Counted from the stretch's first letter, positions 1 to 9,330 are shown. The stretch: DNA of 64,000 nucleotides from Devosia sp. (GCF_024707125.1 NZ_JANQAH010000011.1:682001-746000), one strand, 5' to 3'. Program-made: numbers and translations. The notes: generated from the sequence alone by a model not told the origin.

Positions 1-2
1 TC

Positions 3-2678
3 GGCCCCGCTTCCCTCAGCGATGCAACGACGCAAACCCTGGAAAGCGCGGCGCCGACACCGATGGCGGTGATCCTCAAGCAGGCTTCGAGCCCCGAAGG
101 TCGCGAGGCTTTGCTATGCGAATATGAAGCGCTGCTGCGGCTGCATGGTGACAGCAAGCTGTCCGAGATGCTGGAGGGTTTTCTTCCCGCTCCTCTCCAT
201 TTCGAGACCGGGGACGAAGATAGCACCCTTCTCATGTCGAAATTGCCCGGCCGGGACGCTCGCGCCTTCGTCAGGCCATCCGAACAACTTATCCCCGCCC
301 TCGGCGCCATCGCACGGACCATGTCGGCCCTCCAGTCCACCACGCCGCCGAACTTTGCTCCCACGAGTTGGGTCGATGAGTGGATCGAGGCGCCGCTGGC
401 CCGACTGGCCGCAGCAACCGGCGACAGCAAGGGCATAGCCGGCCTAGCCGCTGAACTGCGCCGGTATTGGACCGGCACGATCACGCGCCGTGGCCCCGTC
501 CACGGCGATTTCTGCCCCGACAACCTGCTGCTCGACCACGACACGACCGACGGCACACTGCGCCCTTCCGGCGTTGTCGACTGGGGCAGCTTCCGTCTGG
601 ACGGCCCGCAGGGCTTTGATATCTGCACCATGGCTATGACGCTGCGCGCTGCCTCCAGCGACCGCCAACTTGGCCAGGTGGTTCTCGATCTGCTACGCGA
701 TCCCCAATGGACCGCGGCCGAACGCCACTGGATGGCCGGTGCCGAACCCGCTCCCTGGCTGCACGACACCAACGCCCTGCGCGCCTTGGTCCTGCTCGTC
801 TGGCTACACCATGTCGATGCCAATCTAGGCAAGTCCACACGCTATGACACCGGCAGCTATTGGGGCCTCGCCAATATCCGCCTCGTGCTCCGGGCCATGA
901 CTGCAACGCCGAAGGCCCGCAGCGACGCCAGGCGGTGGGAGTCTTTCACCCCGTTCCGCCCCATTGCCGAGGATCGCGGCGAAACACTGCTGCTCCCTAC
1001 CATGCTTCTGGCGGTCGGGCTGCTCTCCTGGGTCTCCAGCCTGTCCTATATCGATGCTTCCGCGCTGGGCGGGCTCGGGCTCGCCAACATCCTGCCGCCG
1101 GGCATCTATCTGGCCTATGCCGCCATCATTGGCGGCTTCTGCCTGAGCCTGATGCCATCGACGCTGCGAACGCCTCTGCCCTTTCTGTTCCTCGTGGCCT
1201 TGGTCCTGTTGCTCCATGCCACCCCGGCGATCAGCTATGAAACACTGCGCTATTCATGGGCCTGGAAGCATATCGGCGTCATCGATTACATCATGCGCCA
1301 TCACAGCCTCGATCCCATGGCGCGCTATCTCTCAGCCTATCACAACTGGCCGGGCTTTTTCCTTGCATCTGCAGGGATCGCGAGTTGGCTACAGCTCGAT
1401 CCGCTGGGTATTGCCAATCTCGCTCGCTTTTTCCCCACCGCGCTGAACCTGGGCTTCGTCCTGATCGTGCCGGTGCTGTTGCGCAATTTCACGCAGGACT
1501 GGCGGACGATCTGGACTGCCACCGCGCTGTTCCTGGCCGGCAACTGGGTGGGCCAGGACTATTTCTCGCCCCAGGGCACCACGTTCTTCCTTTACCTCTG
1601 CGTGCTCGCTTTGCTCACTGGCCCGCTCGCGCCCGGCTCCATAGCCGAACGCCGACACCACGCCGCGGCCCAGGCCGGCTTTACCCTCCTCGCGCTTGCC
1701 CTGATCGTCGCCATCGTCGCCACCCATCAGATCACCCCGCTTTTCCTGCTGAGCGGTCTGTTCCTCCTGGCATTGGTGCGGAGGCTCAACTTTGGCTACT
1801 TCCTCTTCGCGCTCGTGGCCGAGTTGCTCTGGCTATTCTACCTCGCCGAGCCCTTCATCGCGCCGGAACTGGCCGATCTTGTCGCTGGCTTCGGTCGCGT
1901 CAGCGAGGAGACGCTGGGGCGCCTCGCCAATACCGAAGTCATCAGCGCGGACCAGCGCCTGGTATCGCTGGCCTCACGCGGCCTCAGCGGCGTGCTCGGC
2001 CTTGCCGCGATGCTGGGCATCATCCTGCGCTTCCTGCGCGGGCATCGCGACGTTACCGCGCTGACCCTGCTCGCCGCGCCCATGCCGGTGCTCTTTGCCA
2101 CTCCCTATGGCGGAGAGGTCGTGTTCCGGCTCTATCTCTTTGCCATGCCTTTCCTCGCCTTTTTCGCAGCCGCCCCCTTCGTGCCCCGGCAAGACGGCAA
2201 AGGCATCTGGCATCTGCTGGCGCTGGGCCTCGCCCTTACCATGTTGGTACCGGCCTTTGTCCTCGCCAATAATGGCAAGGACGCACAATACCGCTTCTCA
2301 CCGGCCGAGGTGGAGGCAGCCGATTTCCTCTATGGCAATTCGCGTCCGGGCCAACTGCTCATCGAGGGTTCGCGCAGCTACCCCTCGCAATTCCGCAATT
2401 ACGAGAACTTCTCCTATGTACCCCTCTCCGAGGAACTGCCGGAAATCGAAACCGAACTGCTGACCGCGCCAGACCAATTGGTGGTACGTTGGCTCCGCAA
2501 CACGCCCGCGGGCGGCTATGTGATCATCACCCGCAGCCAGAAGGCCATGTTCGACAATATGGGCCTGCTGCCCCAAGGCGCGCTGGACGATATCGAGCGC
2601 ACACTCATCGCCTCGCCCGACCTCACCATCGCCTTCAGAAACGAAGACGCAACAGTGCTAACCCTCAACACCGACTGA
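3..2678 (+). CDS. Phosphotransferase-like kinase domain fused to a polytopic membrane protein (5' end outside window)
   Basis: The reading frame is open to the left edge, so the first ATG at 63 is probably internal and the true start lies outside the window. Visible residues 20-300 look like an aminoglycoside-phosphotransferase/choline-kinase fold: an AVILK segment with the likely ATP-binding lysine, a downstream EYEALLRL helix, the catalytic loop VHGDFCPDNLLLD and the metal-binding VDWGSF motif. From about residue 310 onward there are roughly a dozen hydrophobic segments, ending in a soluble tail of about 120 residues. The membrane half resembles large integral glycosyltransferase-like proteins, but I see no diagnostic catalytic motif. 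A kinase on a membrane carrier could phosphorylate a lipid-linked or sugar substrate; that is inference. A TetR gene follows on the same strand after about 170 bp. Confidence 0.75.
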   Translation, partial: GPASLSDATTQTLESAAPTPMAVILKQASSPEGREALLCEYEALLRLHGDSKLSEMLEGFLPAPLHFETGDEDSTLLMSKLPGRDARAFVRPSEQLIPALGAIARTMSALQSTTPPNFAPTSWVDEWIEAPLARLAAATGDSKGIAGLAAELRRYWTGTITRRGPVHGDFCPDNLLLDHDTTDGTLRPSGVVDWGSFRLDGPQGFDICTMAMTLRAASSDRQLGQVVLDLLRDPQWTAAERHWMAGAEPAPWLHDTNALRALVLLVWLHHVDANLGKSTRYDTGSYWGLANIRLVLRAMTATPKARSDARRWESFTPFRPIAEDRGETLLLPTMLLAVGLLSWVSSLSYIDASALGGLGLANILPPGIYLAYAAIIGGFCLSLMPSTLRTPLPFLFLVALVLLLHATPAISYETLRYSWAWKHIGVIDYIMRHHSLDPMARYLSAYHNWPGFFLASAGIASWLQLDPLGIANLARFFPTALNLGFVLIVPVLLRNFTQDWRTIWTATALFLAGNWVGQDYFSPQGTTFFLYLCVLALLTGPLAPGSIAERRHHAAAQAGFTLLALALIVAIVATHQITPLFLLSGLFLLALVRRLNFGYFLFALVAELLWLFYLAEPFIAPELADLVAGFGRVSEETLGRLANTEVISADQRLVSLASRGLSGVLGLAAMLGIILRFLRGHRDVTALTLLAAPMPVLFATPYGGEVVFRLYLFAMPFLAFFAAAPFVPRQDGKGIWHLLALGLALTMLVPAFVLANNGKDAQYRFSPAEVEAADFLYGNSRPGQLLIEGSRSYPSQFRNYENFSYVPLSEELPEIETELLTAPDQLVVRWLRNTPAGGYVIITRSQKAMFDNMGLLPQGALDDIERTLIASPDLTIAFRNEDATVLTLNTD

Positions 2679-2845
2679 AGCGACGGTGGAGGACCAACCG
2701 GCTGCCGTTTTCATCAGGCTAGGGTGCGCGCCCCGCCGTCAGCTCTTGGCCAGTGCGGGATGAAGCACCCTTTGCAGATCGTCGTGGTAGCGCCAGCGAA
2801 GCGCAGTGCCTAGAAGAGGACCCGCAGCAAGCCAAGGGAATCGAG

Positions 2846-3480
2846 ATGCCACCGAAAGACAAGGGGCGGCCAAGTAAGCAGCGCGCCACCGAATTGGGCG
2901 ACGAAATCATCGTCTTGGCTCTGACGCATTTCCGGCTCTATGGCTATGAGGCCACAACCATCGCAGGGCTGGCCAAAGCGCTTGAATGTTCCAAACATAC
3001 AATCTACCGCCGATTTCCCGACAAGGAGGCGCTGTTCGCGGCAGCGCTGGCCTTCGACCGCAAAATCGTCCTGGCTAGGGTCGCATCGATCGACACCTCT
3101 GCGTCCAATTCCCTCCATGCCTTGCGACAGGCCTGCCATGCGTTGTTCGAGTTAGCGCTCGAGCCCGACAGTACCGACCTCTACCGCGCCTGCATCGGCG
3201 CCGTGCAGCAATTTCCGGCTGTTGGCAGACAGTTCTTCCAGACCGAACAGGACCTACAATCGGTACTTGCAGGCGCCCTGCAGCAAGCCCAGGCGGACGG
3301 CTATATCGTTCCCGGACCGGCCGCCCCCTGGCTAGCCAACTCTATCATGCCACCATCGGTGAGGCCTTTTTGCACTCTTTGTTGGGACTCGAGCACGTGG
3401 GTACGACTGTGGATCAGGCGGATTTGTTCGCCCGCAACTGGGCGATGTTCGTGGGCGCCTATGGGCTAAAGCAGCCCTGA
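2846..3480 (+). pseudogene. TetR/AcrR family regulator, single-base frameshift near the 3' end
   Basis: The start at 2846 (MPPKDKGRPSKQ) has an AAGGGAA Shine-Dalgarno just upstream. Residues 20-70 form a typical TetR helix-turn-helix with YGYEATTIAGLAKAL and SKHTIYRRFPDKEALF. The frame then runs into nonsense (IMPPSVRPFCTLC). Shifting by one base after about 3340 restores a typical TetR C-terminus (TIGEAFLHSLLGLEHVG ... FARNWAMFVGAYGLKQP) that stops at 3480. One base therefore appears deleted around 3340-3342. It precedes the glucose dehydrogenase gene, which it may regulate, although a terminator-like hairpin lies between them. Whether this is a sequencing error or a real lesion cannot be told from one sequence. 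Confidence 0.8.
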
Positions 3481-3494
3481 ACGGGTAGAAATAA

Positions 3495-3525
3495 CAAAAA
3501 AGGCACTCGTTAGTGCTTTTTTGTT
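3495..3525 (+). terminator. Rho-independent terminator after the TetR gene
   Basis: An A-run and GGCAC, a 6-nt loop, then GTGC followed by six T residues form a hairpin with a T tract 15 bases after the TetR stop. The A-run on the other side could let it also work on the minus strand. Confidence 0.7.
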
Positions 3526-3653
3526 GAATTTGACGACATTGTGGCGCTATTAAGCTCTCCAAGTTCAACGACAACTTGGAGGAGTTTTCGATGACGATTC
3601 TCGTAACCGCCGATCATATTGGTTGGCGCAGTTGCGCGTTTGGGACGTCATAG
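3524..3653 (+). pseudogene. Promoter, strong Shine-Dalgarno and 20-codon remnant of an NmrA/SDR-like gene start
   Basis: The stretch 3526-3777 carries no long gene. It does hold TTGAAT and TATTAA separated by 18 bp (3524-3553), a strong GGAGGAG Shine-Dalgarno at 3579-3585 and an ATG at 3591. The ORF reads MTILVTADHIGWRSC and stops after 20 codons. MTILVT is how many NmrA-like NAD(P)-binding proteins begin (usually MTILVTGATG), so this may be the 5' stub of a deleted or decayed gene. No further homologous-looking frame was found before 3778. The call is tentative. Confidence 0.25.
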
Positions 3654-3777
3654 ACACCACTCCCAAAAGCACCCGAACGTATCAACAGTATAGAACGGAA
3701 CGCCAAGGCTCGCTTTCAGATGACAACTGAAAGGGTGCAGGGCTTTCTATTGTCCAAGCCCTTCTCTCGGAAATTTT

Positions 3778-6168
3778 ATGTCCAAAATCCAATTCCTCAG
3801 GTGGCCATATCTTGCATTGGCTATCGCGCTATTCATTGCTGCTCTGCCGCTCGCGATAGGGGGCGTCCAGCTCGCCACACTCGGCGGCTCCTGGTACTAT
3901 CTGCTCACCGGCTTTGCGCTCGTCGCCGTCGCTGGCCTGATCGCCCTGCGTGACGTTCGCAGCGTTGCGCTCTTTGCCGCAATATTCCTCTGCACCGTGC
4001 TCTGGTCGCTCTGGGAAGCTGATGGCGAGTTCTGGCCGCTGGTGCCACGATTGGCTCCATTCCTGGTCATGGGCATCATCATGGCCCTGATCTATGCGAC
4101 GCTTTCGCCAGCACGTCGTCTATGGGGCTACGGCGCTGCACTCGCTCTGGCCGTCGTTTCCGGCGCAGGTATTGCCGCCATGTTCGTCCCCCAGGGCGTC
4201 GTCACCAACCCCTCGGAACGCCTACAGAATGCCGAGGCAACAAACGTCGTCACCGATCCCGCCAGCCCTGACAATCGCTGGACGCATTACGGGCGCACCG
4301 CGTCGTCGACGCACTATGCGCCGCTTGACCAAATCACTCTCGATAACGTGTCTTCGCTCGAAGTTGCCTGGACGTTCCAGACCGGCGAGAGCAACAATCC
4401 TGGGTCTGAGTATCAGGCGATCCCGACGCAGATCGGCGACACGCTCTACATGTGCACCCCGCACAACCGCGTCTTCGCGCTCAATGCCGAGACGGGCGAA
4501 GAGCGCTGGAGCTACGACCCGCAGGCACGCTTCTCCAATGTCTGGGATCGTTGCCGCGGTGTGTCCTATTTCGACCCGGCCGAAACGCCTGCTCCATCGC
4601 AAACCGGCACAGCCGGCATCACGCCGATGGGCGACCAAACCTGCGGTGCACGCATCATCACTACCACCGTCGATGCGCGCTTGATTGCCCTCGATGCCCA
4701 GACGGGCGAACCCTGCCTTGGTTTTGGCGATAACGGTATCGTCGACTTGACCAATGGCATGGGCGAGGTTCGGGCGACCTGGTACTGGCTGACCTCGCAA
4801 CCGCTTGTTGCCGATGGTCACGTGATCGTTGGCGGATGGGTTTTCGACAATCGCGCCATCGATGAGCCTTCTGGGGTCGTGCGAGCCTTCGACGCCGCCA
4901 CGGGCGAACTCGTGTGGGCCTGGGATATGGGCAACGAGGCCACCACCAAGCTGCCCCCGCCGGGTGAAACTTATACGCGGTCTACGCCCAACTTCTGGGG
5001 GACTGGCACCTACGATCCGGAACTGGGACTGGTCTATCTGCCGACAGGCAACCAGTCGTCCGACTTCTGGGGCGAACATCGCTCTGATGCGGCCGACCAG
5101 CATTCGACGGCCGTGGTCGCGCTTAACGTCAAGACCGGGCGCAAGGCCTGGGTCTATCAGATGGTCCACCACGACCTGTGGGACTACGACAATGCTGCCG
5201 CGCCTACTTTGGTGGATTTCCCGGATGGCAATGGCGGAACCATTCCTGCCCTGATCCAGGTGACCAAGACGGCCGAAACCTTTGTTCTCGATCGCCGGAC
5301 TGGCCAGCCCATCACAGAGGTCGAGGAACGAGCCGTGCCGCAGGACGCCACTTCGGCCGCGCGCCTGTCTCCCACCCAGCCTTTCTCGGTCGGCATGCCC
5401 TATCTCAGCCCGCAGGTCCTAGAAGAAAAGGACATGTGGGGGTTCACCTTCTACGACCAGCTGATCTGCCGTCTGGAATTCAAGAAGCTGCGCTACGAAG
5501 GCAAGTACACCCCCTTCGTCGAGGGCCAGCCAACGCTGATGTGGCCGGGCTTCTGGGGCGGCATGAACTGGGGCGGCGTAGCGATCGACGAAGACCGCAA
5601 CATCATGCTGGTCAACGAGATGCGCAATGGCCACGTCGGCTATCTGGTCAAGCAGGAAGATGTCCAGGGCCACGACACTCCGGCGGGCCATGGGACCAAC
5701 CTCAACCCGCAGGAAGGCGCTCCCTATGCTGCGGTCGTAGGCCTGTTCAACTCGCCCCTGGGCATTCCCTGTCAGGAGCCACCGTTCGGCACTATTTCGG
5801 GTGTCGACCTTGAAACGCAGGAAATCGCGTGGCAGCGCCCCTTGGGCACCGCGCAGGACGTGTTCCTCGGTGGCTTCCGCGTCAATGTGCCCGTGCCGAT
5901 CGGCATGCCTTCACTATCGACGGCTGTGACCACCGCATCCGGCCTGGCCTTCTATGCCGGTACGCTGGACTACTATCTGCGCGCCTGGGACACCACGACC
6001 GGTGAGGAAGTCTGGAAATCCCGCCTTCCCGTAGGCTCGCAGGCAGCGCCCATGAGCTATCTGTCGCCGGAAAGCGGTCGCCAATTCGTGGTCGTGGTTG
6101 CCGGCGGTGCGCGTGAGAACCCCGAGAAGGGTGACTACGTCATCGCCTACGCCCTGCCCCAGGAATAG
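3778..6168 (+). CDS. gcd: Membrane-bound PQQ-dependent glucose/quinate/shikimate-family dehydrogenase
   Basis: This 796-residue protein has the length and layout of quinoprotein glucose dehydrogenase, which oxidises aldoses in the periplasm and passes electrons to ubiquinone. The first 140 residues hold five membrane segments. The rest is the PQQ beta-propeller with tryptophan-docking motifs (LEVAWTFQTGE, NAETGEERWSYDP, AATGELVWAWDMG). Family landmarks are visible: DNRAIDEPSGVVRAFD, the VHHDLWDYDNAA segment containing the catalytic Asp region, and QVTKTAETFVLDR with the PQQ-contacting lysine. No pqq biosynthesis genes lie in this window, so cofactor would come from elsewhere. Substrate (glucose, other aldose, quinate) is not decided by sequence alone. 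It stands alone on its strand between the TetR gene and an ABC permease. Confidence 0.92.
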   Translation: MSKIQFLRWPYLALAIALFIAALPLAIGGVQLATLGGSWYYLLTGFALVAVAGLIALRDVRSVALFAAIFLCTVLWSLWEADGEFWPLVPRLAPFLVMGIIMALIYATLSPARRLWGYGAALALAVVSGAGIAAMFVPQGVVTNPSERLQNAEATNVVTDPASPDNRWTHYGRTASSTHYAPLDQITLDNVSSLEVAWTFQTGESNNPGSEYQAIPTQIGDTLYMCTPHNRVFALNAETGEERWSYDPQARFSNVWDRCRGVSYFDPAETPAPSQTGTAGITPMGDQTCGARIITTTVDARLIALDAQTGEPCLGFGDNGIVDLTNGMGEVRATWYWLTSQPLVADGHVIVGGWVFDNRAIDEPSGVVRAFDAATGELVWAWDMGNEATTKLPPPGETYTRSTPNFWGTGTYDPELGLVYLPTGNQSSDFWGEHRSDAADQHSTAVVALNVKTGRKAWVYQMVHHDLWDYDNAAAPTLVDFPDGNGGTIPALIQVTKTAETFVLDRRTGQPITEVEERAVPQDATSAARLSPTQPFSVGMPYLSPQVLEEKDMWGFTFYDQLICRLEFKKLRYEGKYTPFVEGQPTLMWPGFWGGMNWGGVAIDEDRNIMLVNEMRNGHVGYLVKQEDVQGHDTPAGHGTNLNPQEGAPYAAVVGLFNSPLGIPCQEPPFGTISGVDLETQEIAWQRPLGTAQDVFLGGFRVNVPVPIGMPSLSTAVTTASGLAFYAGTLDYYLRAWDTTTGEEVWKSRLPVGSQAAPMSYLSPESGRQFVVVVAGGARENPEKGDYVIAYALPQE

Positions 6169-6234
6169 GTCCAGCGAACCATTGGCCTCTCCACATTCGC
6201 CGATGCGGGAGAGGCATGACATCACAAGCAAACA

Positions 6235-6261
6235 GCGTAGCGGCCGCTTTGGCCGCTACGC
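6235..6261. terminator. Perfect 11-bp inverted repeat after gcd
   Basis: GCGTAGCGGCC and GGCCGCTACGC flank a 5-base loop, 67 bases after the gcd stop. There is no T tract, so it is either a Rho-assisted terminator/3' stabiliser or a repeat. Its place argues that the ABC permease gene starts downstream of it rather than at ATG 6203. Confidence 0.5.
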
Positions 6262-6322
6262 CAACGAACGAAGAGCCTCCGAGCGGCAACCCAGCACTTC
6301 GAAGGCGCAAGGAACGTTTGAC

Positions 6323-7222
6323 TTGACCCGTGAAGGCAACAAGCCTGGTCCCCAAACAGCAGGGACAACCATCGCTCGAGCTTCGGCCCAAGACGCGCAG
6401 GAACAGTCCGGCGGCGCCACAACTGCTGATCGCTCCCATGCCAGGGAGGATCTCAAGGAAGCAGTCATCTGGCTCAAAGGCGTGAGGTGCGAAAGTTGGA
6501 TCGTGCTGGGGCTGGCTACCGCTCTGGTGCTGGGTTGGGAATGGATCGCCTCACAGTTCCCAAAAGCCATCATTCCCTCGATTGGCGAAACCCTCGAGGC
6601 ACTGCTCGGCATGCTGCGGGATTATCGCGGCGGCTATATCAATGCCGTGGCTAATACCATCCAGAACTACTATTCCGGCCTGGGTCTTGCTGTCCTGGTC
6701 GGCTGGACCCTCGCCGGACTTATGGGGCTATCGGGGCTGTTTGGCCGGGTCATGAAGGTAGTGCTCGACTTTCTGGGCAATATCCCTCTGATCGCCTTCA
6801 TCCCGCTGCTCGTTGCGCTGCTGGGACTAGGCGGCACCGCAAAAGTCATCCTGGTGATGCTGGCGGCGGTGATCGTTATCGCGACGACGGCACAGGCAGC
6901 ATTTGAAGGCGTAGACCAAGGCGCCGAAGAGGCCGCCATGGGCCTCGGCGCCAGCAAGCTGCAGGCGCAGTTGCTGGTCGTCTGGCCGCTCATCCTGCCG
7001 CAGATGATCGCCGGCCTGCGACTTGGCGCGGCGCAGGCGCTGACCGCTTGCATAGTTGCGGAAATATATACGGCCATGACCGGATTGGGCGGGCTCATCG
7101 TCGGATACGGCGCGTCGTTCAACATGCCACGTTACTTCGTCGCCGTGCTGACTACCGTGATCATCGGCAGCACGACGGCAGCTGCGTTGAGGCGGCTAGA
7201 GCAGCGCTTCGCTGTCCCATAG
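6323..7222 (+). CDS. ABC transporter permease, SsuC/TauC-type (BPD_transp_1)
   Basis: Inner-membrane permease of the nitrate/sulfonate/taurine class with about six membrane segments. The coupling-loop EAA motif is visible as EEAAMGLGASKLQAQLLVVWPLILPQ. I chose TTG 6323 as the start: it has GGAA eight bases upstream and follows the hairpin at 6235-6261; the frame is open further up to ATG 6203, which would add 40 low-complexity residues. The binding protein follows after 44 bp. No ABC ATPase gene is adjacent, so a shared ATPase encoded elsewhere must be assumed. Substrate unknown. Confidence 0.8.
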   Translation: MTREGNKPGPQTAGTTIARASAQDAQEQSGGATTADRSHAREDLKEAVIWLKGVRCESWIVLGLATALVLGWEWIASQFPKAIIPSIGETLEALLGMLRDYRGGYINAVANTIQNYYSGLGLAVLVGWTLAGLMGLSGLFGRVMKVVLDFLGNIPLIAFIPLLVALLGLGGTAKVILVMLAAVIVIATTAQAAFEGVDQGAEEAAMGLGASKLQAQLLVVWPLILPQMIAGLRLGAAQALTACIVAEIYTAMTGLGGLIVGYGASFNMPRYFVAVLTTVIIGSTTAAALRRLEQRFAVP

Positions 7223-7269
7223 CCCCTGTCACGCCCCAAGAGCTTCCCTTCATTGGAGATCCCTGAGTG

Positions 7270-8286
7270 ATGATCAAGAAATTCGCCATAGCGGCAATCG
7301 CCGCCGCCTCTGCCGCGCTGACCATTGCGCCGGCAAGTGCCGATCCCTTCCGGATCATCGTGACGTCAACCGAGGTGCCGCTGGTGCCCAACTCGGTGCT
7401 CTATCTGGCCGAAAGCGAGGGCTATTTCGAGCGCGCGGGGGTCGATGTGGAACTGGTGCCAGCGGCGCAGACCCCGATGGCCGTCACGGCACTTTTGACC
7501 GGCAGCGGCGAGATGGCCAATATTTCCACCGAAGCGCTTCTCGGACTTCACATTCGCGGCGACACCAGCCTGGTAGCCATCGGCTCGACCGACAAAGCCA
7601 TCCCCTACATCATCGCGGCACGCGGTGGGACAACCTTTGAGAGCCTCAGCACTGGCACATTTGGCGTGGGTCGCGAGAACAGCCTCGACTACAGCCTATC
7701 GCGCATGGTGCTGGCCAGTCAGGGCACCAAGATTGAGGACATGACCTATGTGCCTCTCGGCGACCCGGCCGTTCGCGCCCAGGCACTGCAGCAGGGCCGT
7801 GTTGACGCGACAACCATGTCCATTGGCGTATTCCTGTCCATGCCAGAACGCACGGACCTAAATGTCCTGGTGGACGTAGATGCTTTCTACAGAGCCACAC
7901 CGATCGTAACCAAGGTCAACGTTGTGCCTAGGGAGCTATTGACCAAGCGCGGTACGGAACTGGAGGCCGTGCTTGAAGCCCTGACGCTGGCTTCGCGCGA
8001 CTTCGCGGCAAAGCCGAACCTTTGGGCGGAAGCCATGAAACGCGCGCGCCCAGATGTGGATACAGCCACGCTGACTGAGCTCTCAGGGCTCTATGCCCGC
8101 AGCTGGAGCGTCAATGGGGGGCTTCAGGCACACGAGACCAGCTATACTGCCAATTGGTATCAGGACAGCGGCTCGTTGGGCGGAGAAACGACGACACCCG
8201 TTCGTTTCTGGATGAAGTTTGAGCCGATGGACGCCGTACTCAGAAAGATCGGCACGTCAGACCTCGGCGATACCGTGACGCGTTAG
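7270..8286 (+). CDS. ABC transporter substrate-binding protein, SsuA/NMT1-like
   Basis: A 338-residue periplasmic binding protein. The first 25 residues are a Sec signal peptide (MIKKFAIAAIAAAS... cut near APASA-DP). The mature part begins FRIIVTSTEVPLVPNSVLYLA followed by EGYFERAGVDVELVPA, the usual opening of the ligand cleft in the SsuA/THI5 fold. GTG 7267 is an alternative start; GGAG at 7256 suits both. It forms a pair with the permease just upstream and presumably delivers the same ligand, perhaps an organosulfonate or similar small anion; the ligand is not predictable here. Confidence 0.82.
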   Translation: MIKKFAIAAIAAASAALTIAPASADPFRIIVTSTEVPLVPNSVLYLAESEGYFERAGVDVELVPAAQTPMAVTALLTGSGEMANISTEALLGLHIRGDTSLVAIGSTDKAIPYIIAARGGTTFESLSTGTFGVGRENSLDYSLSRMVLASQGTKIEDMTYVPLGDPAVRAQALQQGRVDATTMSIGVFLSMPERTDLNVLVDVDAFYRATPIVTKVNVVPRELLTKRGTELEAVLEALTLASRDFAAKPNLWAEAMKRARPDVDTATLTELSGLYARSWSVNGGLQAHETSYTANWYQDSGSLGGETTTPVRFWMKFEPMDAVLRKIGTSDLGDTVTR

Positions 8287-8539
8287 TCCTTGGAACGTGC
8301 CCCCTCCTTCGCGGCTTGTCCGCGAGTCATCCGAGGCGACGGAAATCGGTGTCGAGAAGGGGGTGGATTGCAGACCTGGCAGCTTTCATCCAAGGTGGGA
8401 CATGGCAACACCTCTGATTGACCGCACCCAACGGCACTGGGCAAAGCGCAACCGGCCGAGCAGCCGTCGTTAGCGCCCAGTTTCAGTCCGCTGTTCGGAA
8501 CCCACAGGCGCGGCCGACGACCAGCAGCGGGACCTAGCT
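8287..8539. other. Intergenic stretch, no gene recognised
   Basis: About 250 bases between the binding protein and the flavodoxin-fold reductase. I see only weak GC-rich dyads (for example TTCGCGG/CCGCGAG near 8310-8326) and no convincing promoter or small ORF with a Shine-Dalgarno. Confidence 0.4.
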
Positions 8540-9163
8540 ATGAAAGCACTCGTCGTTGTCTCCCACCCCTCTCCGGATAGCTTCAACCACGCCCTGGCGG
8601 ACGCTGTGCGAAGGACATGGACTTCCTTTGGATGTGACGTGACTTTCCATGATCTCTATCTGGAGCAGTTCCAGCCCCTTCTAACGGCCGAAGAGGCGCG
8701 AGGGGTTCCCTCGTTTGATCCCCTTGTACAAGCACATATCGCCCAGCTGCGCGAAAGCGACCTTCTAGCAGTCGTGCACCCCAATTGCTGGGGCGCACCA
8801 CCCGCGATGATGAAGGGCTGGATTGATCGCGTCTTTGCGCCAGAAGCGGCTTACACCTTTGCCAAAGGTGCTGACCAAGGAGACGAGTCGATCGGGCTGC
8901 TGAAAATGCGCGCTGCACTTGTGCTTAACACCGGCAACACCGTTCTGGAACGAGAGCAGAACCATTTTGGCGACCCACTTGACCGGATCTGGCGCCGCTG
9001 CATCTTGGACTTTTGCGGCGTCCAAGAGGTCAGCCGTGCCCTGTTCGGCGTCGTGGCGACCAGTTCTCCCGATCAAAGGGCCGCATGGTTGCAACAAGCC
9101 GAAGCGATGGCGAGCGACGTCCATCGGGTGGCCGCACAAACGGAACGTCCGAGCCCAGCATAG
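8540..9163 (+). CDS. NAD(P)H dehydrogenase (quinone)-like, flavodoxin-fold reductase
   Basis: The 207-residue protein opens with MKALVVVSHPSPDSFNHALAD, the FMN/FAD phosphate-binding loop of the NQO1/KefF/MdaB family. DLLAVVHPNCWGAPPAMMKGW matches the family's isoalloxazine-binding segment (P.YW..PA..KGW). These soluble enzymes make two-electron reductions of quinones or other electrophiles with NAD(P)H. It stands alone between a 250-base gap and the tRNA gene, so the sequence offers no specific substrate. Confidence 0.85.
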   Translation: MKALVVVSHPSPDSFNHALADAVRRTWTSFGCDVTFHDLYLEQFQPLLTAEEARGVPSFDPLVQAHIAQLRESDLLAVVHPNCWGAPPAMMKGWIDRVFAPEAAYTFAKGADQGDESIGLLKMRAALVLNTGNTVLEREQNHFGDPLDRIWRRCILDFCGVQEVSRALFGVVATSSPDQRAAWLQQAEAMASDVHRVAAQTERPSPA

Positions 9164-9253
9164 TGATATTGCAGATGACCACCGCCGAGATCGCAACCTC
9201 GGCAGGTAAAAGTCCAGCAAACTCAGATTGTTAGCACCATCAATGAGATGGAA

Positions 9254-9330
9254 TGGCGCGCCCGAAGAGATTCGAACTCCTGACCCCCAGATTCGTAGTC
9301 TGGTGCTCTATCCAGCTGAGCTACGGGCGC
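9254..9330 (-). tRNA. tRNA-Arg (anticodon ACG)
   Basis: On the minus strand the 77-base cloverleaf has the acceptor GCGCCCG/CGGGCGC pair, D-arm TAGCTCAGCTGGATAGAGC, an anticodon loop CTACGAA reading ACG, T-loop GTTCGAATC and an encoded 3' CCA. ACG is deaminated to ICG and reads CGU/CGC/CGA. Confidence 0.97.
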
